DNA from: Calothrix brevissima NIES-22
GTDB lineage: Bacteria; Cyanobacteriota; Cyanobacteriia; Cyanobacteriales; Nostocaceae
Reading direction: 5' to 3'
Assembly: GCF_002367995.1 (NCBI RefSeq)
Contig: NZ_AP018207.1
Coordinates: 6,274,646-6,338,645, forward strand
DNA: 64,000 nucleotides
In this document: one piece after another, positions 42,901 to 50,570 of the stretch
How the letters are laid out: each line of letters opens with the position of its first letter
Position numbering within the stretch: position 1 is the first letter of the stretch
Notes under the pieces: generated by a model
What the model was told of the DNA's origin: nothing
What the model saw: only the letters and a program-made list of their open reading frames with translations
Database searches by the model: none
Translations under genes and position numbers: made by a program

Positions 42901-44598
42901 TTGGTTGTCTCGCATGACTGAAAGCCGCAAGCTAATATATATTTCTTCTCCTGTTTTAGTGCGATTTCGCACCTCAGTTGCATGACTGCCATTTTGGAGT
43001 AGCGGCTCCATTACTTCTGTTGACAGTTGCTCTAAATCTTCAGGAAAGTAAAGTAAACTAACTGGCTGGCCTATAACTTCAGTTGGTGTATAACCAAAAA
43101 GTTTCGCTGCGCTCTGATTCCAAGTTTGAATGATACCATGAATATCTGTAGAAATTACCCCATCATGAATTTCATCGAGAATTTGGGCTTGGAGTTGCAA
43201 GGTGGCTTCTGCTTGTTTGCGAGCGGAAATATCCCGCCCTTCGGGAATTAGCATGACGACTTTTCCCGATTCATCCTTGAGGGGACGCAGAGAAAAGTCT
43301 ATGGTGGTTATTTGCTCCCCAGCGCCCATTATATCTACTTCATAGCGGATAAATTCACCTTGGGCAGCTAGCGCGATCGCTTGTTTTAATCTTTGCTGAA
43401 TCGCTGGGGAATTTTTCCACCAGTAAGTTTCCCAAAAAGGTTGATTAATAACGTCTTCTCGTTTTACACCCCCAAAGTCTAAAGCTGTTTGGTTGGCTTC
43501 GAGTAAAATTCCCTCTGTTGTCAGCAGTCCGGTAAACTGAAAGGTGTTATTAAAAATTGCTCGAAATCGGCGATCGCTCGCTTGTAATTCCTGGGTTCGT
43601 ACTTCTACTTTCTCTTCTAAAGATTTATTGAGAATTTGCAAATTTTCATAGAGTTCTGCTTGTTGAATGGCTACAGCTAAATGCACAGATAGTTGTTCAA
43701 GTATACTGAGTTCATGTGTCTGCCATTCGCGAGTTGTGCTGCACTGATGAGCTATCAGCAATCCCCACAGTACCTGAGTATTTGATTTTCTGACTTCTCC
43801 CAAATTTTGACGGTGCATCAAAATGGGTACAACTAGATTCGCCTTCACCCCAAATTGTTCTAGTAAGTGAATATGACAGTCTGTTAATCCTGCATTGTAA
43901 ATATCTGCAATTGCCCGAATTTTGCCACCTAAATAAGCTACGCCCTGATTTTCTCGAAAGCAACTGTCTTGAATTTGATAGTTAAGGGAAGCTTTCCATT
44001 GTGGTAGTACTGACTCGGCAACAATTGTACCATTCATTTGCGAGTCAAATTGGTAGACGATCGCTCTATCTGCTTTGAGAAGTTCTCGTACTTCTTGCAC
44101 GGCTATGGAGAGAATTTCCTTTAAACCCAAAAACTGGCGAATTCGCAGCAAAATTCTCGCTAATAATAGTTGTTGTTGCTCTTGTATCCTGATTTGCTGC
44201 TGTAGAAAGGTTTTTTCTAATGTGGAATGCACCGTTTGGCAAAATTCCGTACATGTGAGTTTACCTTTAGCTAAATATTCTGCCGCACCCAACTTGATAG
44301 CTTGAGCCGCGATCGCTTCATCTCCCTGCCCTGTTAACATAATTACTGGCACTGGCAAACTATCATATTGCCACCGCAACTGCTCAAGAAATGCCAAACC
44401 ATTCATATCTGGCAGTTGATAGTCTAAAATTATTAAGTCTGGTTGGTTTTGGGCTAAGTATTTTCTCGCTGTGATTACTGTATCACTCTCAACTATATTA
44501 TAAGTGGCAAGTAGATCCTGATTTAAGTAACGGCAGTATAGGGATCTATCTTCTGGTGAATCCTCCAAAAGCAAAATTGTGTAATGAGAAATTGCCAT
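40000..44598 (-). CDS. Hybrid sensor kinase with predicted cyanobacteriochrome GAF (REC-GAF-PASx6-HisKA-HATPase-REC)
   Basis: 1532 residues, soluble. The N-terminal receiver has LEDSPED, phospho-acceptor D59 (ILDYQLPD) and K111. The GAF (about 150-320) shows the bilin-site signature: DSCF at 211-214 (the DXCF motif, C213) and C241-H242 in GLTDCHIHLLEQFGVKANLVVPI. The two cysteines are 28 residues apart, as in TePixJ. Six PAS repeats follow (about 340-1110). HisKA has H1156 (SHELRTPLN), the HATPase has NLLNNAVKF, DTGIGI and GTGLGLVLV, and the C-terminal receiver has AEDNEAN and D1460 (LMDIQMP). If it binds a bilin it would be a blue/green-type photosensor feeding a phosphorelay. It is a tandem paralogue of 44744-49786, which lies just upstream. 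Confidence 0.9.
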   Translation of the reverse strand: MAISHYTILLLEDSPEDRSLYCRYLNQDLLATYNIVESDTVITARKYLAQNQPDLIILDYQLPDMNGLAFLEQLRWQYDSLPVPVIMLTGQGDEAIAAQAIKLGAAEYLAKGKLTCTEFCQTVHSTLEKTFLQQQIRIQEQQQLLLARILLRIRQFLGLKEILSIAVQEVRELLKADRAIVYQFDSQMNGTIVAESVLPQWKASLNYQIQDSCFRENQGVAYLGGKIRAIADIYNAGLTDCHIHLLEQFGVKANLVVPILMHRQNLGEVRKSNTQVLWGLLIAHQCSTTREWQTHELSILEQLSVHLAVAIQQAELYENLQILNKSLEEKVEVRTQELQASDRRFRAIFNNTFQFTGLLTTEGILLEANQTALDFGGVKREDVINQPFWETYWWKNSPAIQQRLKQAIALAAQGEFIRYEVDIMGAGEQITTIDFSLRPLKDESGKVVMLIPEGRDISARKQAEATLQLQAQILDEIHDGVISTDIHGIIQTWNQSAAKLFGYTPTEVIGQPVSLLYFPEDLEQLSTEVMEPLLQNGSHATEVRNRTKTGEEIYISLRLSVMRDNQGNIIRLLGCSHNISEHKKVEKALLESQILLQVVMDSLPIAIFWKDRNCRYLGCNRQLLLDAGLTSTAEIIGKTDFDMVWREQAALYQASDRLIMASGQPQFNIEEPFTKTGNLHRWLRTNKIPLRNSDDEIIAIIASYEDITERKEIEQALQQSERRYATLAASAPVGIYRTDIGGNCLYVNEHWCEITGLTLAEVVADGWKLALHSEDREMVTTQWQHLVQSGENFGLEYRFVRRDGVETWVFGQAVPEKHPDGTVIGYVGTITNINRRKQAEQERDRLLQVLALQNQTLEAQVAQRTADLKQSKERFQNLVETSSDWVWEVNEASVYTYVSPQIMQILGYVPEEVLGKTPFDLMPPQEAERVLNELMKFVFEQVPFQCLENINRHKDGRLITLETNAVPIFDDDGQFRGYRGMARDITVRKQAQEQLRNLSDRLNLAVKSAQIGIWDWDLLNDSLVWDERMYELFGVSPTNFDISQGAWEKFSQLLHPDDKISIRDNFQQVINSEKELDTELRIILSDGEIRTLKAYGLVQRNSQGQAQRIIGINYDISHRKLAEIQLQQTNQQLAASNAELARATRLKDEFLATMSHELRTPLNAILGITEALQDEIYGIITEKQKQSLQTIEQSGNHLLELINDILDLSKIEAGQLELHYTKVAINPLCQASLAFIKQQAFQKRIQLEVKIQPYLPELMVDERRIRQVLINLLNNAVKFTPAGGRITLEVTYEKLTLEAEMTSVQNFIRIAVIDTGIGIAPKNLNKLFQPFIQIDSALNRQYNGTGLGLVLVKRLVEIHGGKVGVSSELGVGSCFTVDLPCGNISEAAELVNSESSKLNSPLITTAENSPLILLAEDNEANIFTFSTYLEAVGYRMILARNGQEAIALTKSQSPNLILMDIQMPVVDGLEAIQQIRLDPNFTHLPIIALTALAMPGDEEKCLVGGANKYLCKPVKLQQLVALIQQLLDASKS

Positions 44599-44664
44599 AG
44601 ATGAGATTAACAGCTAGTGATACTTAATTATACTTACGTATCCGATTTTGTACTTGATATAGCG

Positions 44665-44740
44665 GTTGACTGTTGACTGTTGACTGTTGACGCTTGACTG
44701 TTGACTGTTGACTGTTGACGGTTGACTGTTGACTGTTGAC
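44665..44740. repeat. Heptanucleotide tandem repeat, unit gttgact, about 10 copies
   Basis: Units gttgact with occasional gttgacg or gcttgact variants fill the space between the two hybrid kinase genes. The same unit occurs at 16476-16517 and 57399-57448. Confidence 0.9.
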
Positions 44741-44743
44741 TTC

Positions 44744-47700
44744 TTAATTGTGTGCATCTAAAAGCTGTTGAATCAGGGCTGCAAGTTGCTGGAGTTTGAC
44801 AGGTTTGCAGAGATATTCGTTAGCACCACCAGCTAAAAATTTTTCTCGATCGCCAGGCATAGCTAAGGCTGTCAAGGCAATGATAGGAATATTTACACAG
44901 TGAGAATCTGCGCGAATTTGTTTAATTGCCTCTAAGCCATCAATTCCTGGCATTTGCATATCCATTAAAATTAAATTGGGGGATTGGCTTTTGCTGAGGG
45001 CGATCGCTTCTTGACCGGTTTTGGCTAAAATCAGGCGGTAACCTACAGCTTCTAAATAACCAGAGAAGGTCAAAATATTAGCTTCGTTATCTTCTGCTAG
45101 CAATATTAGGGGTGAATCCTTAGCTGTAGCTATCAGGGTAGAATTTAGCTCGGATGATAGCGATGGCACTGACTCAGCTACCTCAGAGATATTGCCACAG
45201 GGTAAATCAACCGTAAAGCAACTACCTACACCAAGTTCGCTGCTAACTCCTACTTTACCGCCATGTATTTCCACCAGTCGCTTGACGAGAACTAATCCCA
45301 AACCAGTACCGTTATATTGACGATTTAACGCACTATCAATTTGGATAAAAGGTTGAAATAATTTATTCAGGTTTTTGGGCGCGATACCAATACCTGTATC
45401 AATGACAGCAATGCGAATAAAATTTTGCGCTGATGTCATCTCTGCTGCTTGCGCCAATTTTTGATGGGTAACTTCTAAGGTAACGCGCCCGCCTTCTGGG
45501 GTAAATTTCACCGCATTATTGAGTAAATTAATCAAAACTTGGCGAATTCGGCGTTCATCTACCATTAACTTGGGTAGATGGGGTTGAATATTGACTTCTA
45601 GTTGAATGCGTTTTTGCAAAGCTTGCTGTTTAATAAATGTCAAACTTGCTTGGCACAGGGGACTGATAGCTATTTGGGTATAGTGTAACTCTAGTTGACC
45701 GGCTTCAATTTTTGACAAATCGAGAATATCGTTAATTAATTCTAATAAATGCTGACCACTGCGTTCAATGGTTTGCAAACTCCGTCTTTGTTTATCGTTG
45801 ATAACGCCAAATACTTCTTCCTGTAATGCTTCCGATAAGCCAAGAATTGCATTCAGGGGGGTGCGGAGTTCGTGACTCATGGTAGCGAGAAATTCATCTT
45901 TGAGCCGAGTAGCGCGAGCAAGTTCCGCATTAGAAGTTGCTAGTTGATGATTGGTTTGTTGTAGTTGCATTTCTGCTAATTTGCGTTGCGCAGCTTGCCG
46001 ATAGGCATCGCTAATATCATAGGCAATACCGATTAGCCTTTGGATTTGCCCTTGAGAATCGCGTTGTACTAGTCCATAGGCTTTGAGATGGCGAATTTTA
46101 CCATCGGCTAAGATAATTCTAAACTCCGTCTCTAGTTCTCCATCTCCCGCAATTACCTGTTGAATAGTAGTTTTGATGCTAACTGTATCATCAGGATGAA
46201 ACAGCTGTTCCAGTTTTGCCTCAGCTTCCTGACTGATATCAAAATTCTCAGGGGAGACACCAAAAAGTTCATACATTCGCTCATCCCAAACTATGGAATC
46301 GTTGAGCAAATCCCAATCCCATATGCCAATTTTGGCGGATGTAACTGCTAATTTTAGGCGATCTGATAAGTTACGCAGTTGAATTTCTGCTGCTTGTAAC
46401 TGAGCTTGCGAGCGTTTGCGGGCTGTGATATCCCTATCTATACCGCGATAACCGCGAAATTGTCCATCGGTATCAAAAATGGGGACGGCGCTGGTTTCTA
46501 AAATAATTAATCTGCCATCTTTATGGCAATTAGTATTTTCTAAGCATTGAAAGGGAGCTTGCACTGAGAGAAATTTCTCAAACTCGTTCAAGACTCTTTC
46601 GGCTTCTTGAGGTGGCATTAAATCAAAGGGAGTTTTACCTAAAATTTCCTCTGGGGAATATCCCAAAATATTCATAATTTGTGGACTCACATAGGTGTGA
46701 ACCCCCGATTCGTTGACTTCCCACACCAAATCACTAGATGTTTCTACCAGATTGCGGAAGCGGTTTTCACTTTGTTGTAATTCGGCGGTGCGTCGGGCAA
46801 CTTCTTGCTCTAAAGTTTGATTTTGTGATGCTAATATTTGTAGTAAGCGATCGCGTTCTTGTTCTGTTTGTTTGCGCTTGGTAATATCTTCGGCTATAGC
46901 ACCAATGCGGTAAATTTTCCCAGTTGTATCTTGAATCGGGAAACATCGACCCCAAATCCAGCGCATTGTACCATCAGGGCGAATAATTCGGTATTCTTCA
47001 TTTAACAATCCCTGTCTAGCCGTAGCTTCATATGCTGCTTGAATGCGGGAAACATCCTCGGGGTGTAAAGCATCTTGCCAAGAATCGGGATTGGCGTACA
47101 AACTTTCATTACTTCTTCCCCAGACTTCCTCATAGGTGGGGTTAATATAAAGTAGTTCGCCAGAGTCAATCTGCCGCAGTAACATGACTTGGCGGCTATT
47201 TTCTGCAAATTGGCGAAATTTCTCTTCACTATCCCGCAGCGCATTCTCGGCTTGTTTGCGTTCGGTGATGTTTTGCGTCATTAGGATACCTGCAATCACA
47301 TTACCCTGTTCGTCGCGCACGGGTATATAATGGGTTAAGTAAAGAAACTCTTGATAAGGAACTTCGGCAATTACTGTCTCACCAGCCAGTGCTTTGTATA
47401 ACATGGGTGCGAGCGTTTCACATGTTTCTGGCGGAAAGATTTCCCAAACCGTTTTGCCTTCCATTTCTGACTTGTTCAAACCTGCTCGCGCCAGTTCTAA
47501 GCCTCCTACTAGCAGGTATCGCAAGTCACTATCAAACAGCACAAATGCGCCATTGGGAAAGTTATCTACCAGAGTGCGGTAAAGATTTTGACTGTGCCGT
47601 AAAGCCGCTTCAGCTTTTTTGCTACGATTAATATTAGTAATTGTACCGATATAACCAATGATAGTGCCGTCGGGGTTTTTTTCGGGAACAGCTTGCCCAA

Positions 47701-49786
47701 ATACCCAATTTTCCAAGCCATCAGGGCGCAAAAAGCGATATTCTAGGCTAAAAGTTTCCCCTGTCGTCACCAGATGATGCCATTGCAGCGCAAACATCTC
47801 TCTATCTTCTGGGTGCAGGGTTGTTTTCCATCCCTGATTGGCGGCTTCTTGAGAAGTTAAGCCTGTATTCTCGCACCAAAGATGGTTAACATAAAGACAA
47901 TTTCCTTGAGCATCGGTGCGGAAAATACCTACAGGGGCAGATGCGGCTAGGGTGGCGTAACGGCGTTCGCTTTCTTGTAAAGCTTGCTCAATTGCCTTGC
48001 GTTCTGTAATATCTTCATAGCTACCCAAAACGCCGATAATTTCACCGTGAGGGTTATGCAACGGGACTTTATTGGTGTGTAACCATCTGCGAATGTTACC
48101 AGTTTTGGTAATTGGTTCTTCAATATTAAACTTTGGCTGACGAGATACCATGACAAGGCAATCGTCGGCTTGATAAATTGGGGCTTGTTCTTGCCAAACC
48201 ATCTCAAAATCTGTTTTGCCAAAAATTTCTGCTGTTGAACCTAATCCTGCATCTATCAAAAACTGACGATTGCAACCCAAGTAACGATAGTTGAGATCTT
48301 TCCAAAAGATAGACATGGGTAAGCTATCCATAATCACGCGCAAGAGAATTTGATTTTCTTGCAGTGCTTGTTCGGCATTTTTTTGAATAATTTCGTTGCG
48401 TTTAGCTGCGGTGATATCTCTTGCAGCCCAAATTACTGTTTCTGCGGAAATTGGTGAAACTTTAGCATGAAACCACAACTCTTGATTACCGATATGTAAG
48501 CTGTATTCCCATTCTTTTGTTGCTTGTGTAGCTAGAGTTTCCCCAATCAAACTGACAAATCGATCTGCAAGGTGATGGGGTAAAATTTCATGGACTGTTT
48601 TGCCAATCGATTCTTCCGGGGGTAGGTAAAGCTTATCCGCACCAGTAGGCGCAATTTTTAGATAACGCCCTTGTTTATCTATTACCAAAATCACATCAAC
48701 CATTGCATTAAACAACCCTCGCAGTTCAGCTTCCGAGGCTTTGAGGGCGGCTAATGCTTCTTGGCGTTCTCTTTCTAGGCGCTTTTTCTCAGTAATATCT
48801 CGCTTTTGAGGAATTAGCCGCACAGGGTTGAAATTTTGCACATTTTCATACATCTGTGCTTGTTGGATGGCTACAGCTAAATGCACAGATAATTGTGTGA
48901 GTAAATCGAGTTCATGTGTCTGCCATTGACGAGTTGCGCGGCAATGGTGAACAATCAATAATCCCCACAAGACTGGAGAGGAATCGCCATTGCTTTCATA
49001 CTTCAGTAAAATTGGCACCACTAAATTAGCTTTAACATGAAATTTCTCTAACAATTCCCGATGACAAGCTGTTAGTTCTGCGGCATGAATATCAGAAATT
49101 GCCCAAATGTCACTGTTAGTATTAGCTATTCGCTGATGTTCTTGCCAGCAAATATCTTGAATTTGATTGTTGAGGCCGCTTTGCCACTGTGGTAATATAG
49201 AGTTGGATATGACAGTGTCTTTGATTGAAGCGTTTAACTGACACAATAACACCCGATCGACTTGGAGAAATTCTCGTAACTCGTTAACGGTTGTTGTGAG
49301 AAGTTCCTCTAACTGTAAACATTGATGGATGCGCTGTAAGGTTCTGGCTAAAAACTGTTGTTGTTGGGCTTGAATTTTTAGTTGCTGTTTAAGATAGGCT
49401 TTTTCCAATGTGAAATGCAGCGTTTGACAAAGCTTTGCACTGGTGAGTTGACTTTTTTCTAAAAATTCTGAAGCGGCATATTTTGTTGCACCAGATGCGA
49501 TCGCCTCATTTGCCAAATCTGCTAAAATAATCACGGGAATTTGAGAGTCATCAAATTGCTGCCCTAACTGCTGTAAAAATTCTAAACCACCAATATCCGG
49601 TAGTTTTTCGTTAAGCAAAATTAAGTCTGGCTGGTTTTGTCTCAGATGTGCCCATGCTGCTATTCCTGACTCAGCCTCCACTATATTATATGTAGCAAGT
49701 AGATCCTGATTTAAGTAACTGCGGTATAGGGAGCGATTTTCTGGGGAATCCTCCAGAATCAAGATTGAGTAATGGGACGTTGCCAT
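44744..49786 (-). CDS. Hybrid sensor kinase with predicted bilin GAF and degenerate N-terminal receiver (REC*-GAF-PASx7-HisKA-HATPase-REC)
   Basis: 1680 residues, tandem paralogue of the downstream kinase. The first receiver keeps LEDSPEN, but the phospho-acceptor position is asparagine (N59, LILLNEKLPD), so it should not be phosphorylated normally. The GAF has DICW at 211-214 (a DXCW variant of DXCF, C213 kept) and C241-H242 in ELTACHRELLEKFHVKANLVVPI. Seven PAS domains follow, then HisKA H1305, an intact HATPase and a C-terminal receiver with D1609 (LMDMQMP). The HATPase/receiver-linker region is almost identical to the paralogue while the PAS array differs, pointing to unequal exchange or gene conversion. 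Probably co-transcribed with the next kinase. Confidence 0.9.
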   Translation of the reverse strand: MATSHYSILILEDSPENRSLYRSYLNQDLLATYNIVEAESGIAAWAHLRQNQPDLILLNEKLPDIGGLEFLQQLGQQFDDSQIPVIILADLANEAIASGATKYAASEFLEKSQLTSAKLCQTLHFTLEKAYLKQQLKIQAQQQQFLARTLQRIHQCLQLEELLTTTVNELREFLQVDRVLLCQLNASIKDTVISNSILPQWQSGLNNQIQDICWQEHQRIANTNSDIWAISDIHAAELTACHRELLEKFHVKANLVVPILLKYESNGDSSPVLWGLLIVHHCRATRQWQTHELDLLTQLSVHLAVAIQQAQMYENVQNFNPVRLIPQKRDITEKKRLERERQEALAALKASEAELRGLFNAMVDVILVIDKQGRYLKIAPTGADKLYLPPEESIGKTVHEILPHHLADRFVSLIGETLATQATKEWEYSLHIGNQELWFHAKVSPISAETVIWAARDITAAKRNEIIQKNAEQALQENQILLRVIMDSLPMSIFWKDLNYRYLGCNRQFLIDAGLGSTAEIFGKTDFEMVWQEQAPIYQADDCLVMVSRQPKFNIEEPITKTGNIRRWLHTNKVPLHNPHGEIIGVLGSYEDITERKAIEQALQESERRYATLAASAPVGIFRTDAQGNCLYVNHLWCENTGLTSQEAANQGWKTTLHPEDREMFALQWHHLVTTGETFSLEYRFLRPDGLENWVFGQAVPEKNPDGTIIGYIGTITNINRSKKAEAALRHSQNLYRTLVDNFPNGAFVLFDSDLRYLLVGGLELARAGLNKSEMEGKTVWEIFPPETCETLAPMLYKALAGETVIAEVPYQEFLYLTHYIPVRDEQGNVIAGILMTQNITERKQAENALRDSEEKFRQFAENSRQVMLLRQIDSGELLYINPTYEEVWGRSNESLYANPDSWQDALHPEDVSRIQAAYEATARQGLLNEEYRIIRPDGTMRWIWGRCFPIQDTTGKIYRIGAIAEDITKRKQTEQERDRLLQILASQNQTLEQEVARRTAELQQSENRFRNLVETSSDLVWEVNESGVHTYVSPQIMNILGYSPEEILGKTPFDLMPPQEAERVLNEFEKFLSVQAPFQCLENTNCHKDGRLIILETSAVPIFDTDGQFRGYRGIDRDITARKRSQAQLQAAEIQLRNLSDRLKLAVTSAKIGIWDWDLLNDSIVWDERMYELFGVSPENFDISQEAEAKLEQLFHPDDTVSIKTTIQQVIAGDGELETEFRIILADGKIRHLKAYGLVQRDSQGQIQRLIGIAYDISDAYRQAAQRKLAEMQLQQTNHQLATSNAELARATRLKDEFLATMSHELRTPLNAILGLSEALQEEVFGVINDKQRRSLQTIERSGQHLLELINDILDLSKIEAGQLELHYTQIAISPLCQASLTFIKQQALQKRIQLEVNIQPHLPKLMVDERRIRQVLINLLNNAVKFTPEGGRVTLEVTHQKLAQAAEMTSAQNFIRIAVIDTGIGIAPKNLNKLFQPFIQIDSALNRQYNGTGLGLVLVKRLVEIHGGKVGVSSELGVGSCFTVDLPCGNISEVAESVPSLSSELNSTLIATAKDSPLILLAEDNEANILTFSGYLEAVGYRLILAKTGQEAIALSKSQSPNLILMDMQMPGIDGLEAIKQIRADSHCVNIPIIALTALAMPGDREKFLAGGANEYLCKPVKLQQLAALIQQLLDAHN

Positions 49787-50570
49787 ACATGATAGTGTCT
49801 ATCTAAATTACAGGTAAATTGCTTTACTTGTCTTATTTGTAGTTTCAATGCAGCTAGAGCGATCGCTTTTTATAGTAATCAACTTTTTAGATGCATTGTC
49901 AGCATCACATTTTCATGAAATCCTACTAAGGGGAGATTTTTTAGTGTATCTTGTTCATTATTAAATTGAAAGACATTTTTATCACATTGATTTTTCCTAC
50001 CTAAATTAAGTAATTACATAATTTCATGTATATATAATGACTCTAATGTTTTTCTCTGGCAAGTTCTTATTGTTTGTTTTCCCAAAGAAATACAACAAGT
50101 CAACCTCAGTTTTTTTACTAATTAAGAAGGTATAAATTATTAATTAATATAAGTAATTCTTTCCCCATTCGTCATCAGTAGTAGGCTGTTTTGGGGACTT
50201 CCAAGTAAAAAATATTCCTGAAGCGATTTTTGAGAGTTGACGGTTGAGAGTTGACGGTTGAGAGCCAGTTGCTTCAAGTCGGCAAAGCCGCCCAACGCAC
50301 TGGCTCCTGTTGACAGACTTAAAAACCTTTTATGGTAGGGTTTTATTTTAGCTTGATGTCTTAATCTATCTGGCTACAGCTATACCAATTTAAAAAAAGA
50401 ATGCGACAGATGGTAGGGGCATGGCACTGCCATGCCCTCTAAAATAGATTGATATACCGCAAAAACTATTTAAATTGGGATGATCTACTCTAGGTTGAAG
50501 AACGCAACCCAACATCAAATGCCTTGTTGTACTAGGTACAAAGAATTTATTTCAACTCATGATGAAAATT
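49787..50570. other. 784-bp gap with repeats, no gene seen
   Basis: AT-rich promoter region for the kinase gene at its left. Right half: gagttgacggtt direct repeats (about 50232-50264), an inverted repeat gagccagt/actggctc (about 50261-50307) enclosing a GC-rich hairpin (cggcaaagccg), then the second copy of the dispersed repeat (50385-50478). No convincing frame. Confidence 0.6.
50385..50478. mobile_element. Dispersed repeat/MITE-like element, copy 2
   Basis: ccaatttaaaaaaagaatgcgacag start, core aggggcatggcactgccatgccct, end taaattgg, so the termini are inverted repeats. Same block order as copy 1 at 28823-28915, with a compensatory change in the central hairpin (catggca/tgccatg instead of caaggca/tgccttg). 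Confidence 0.75.
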
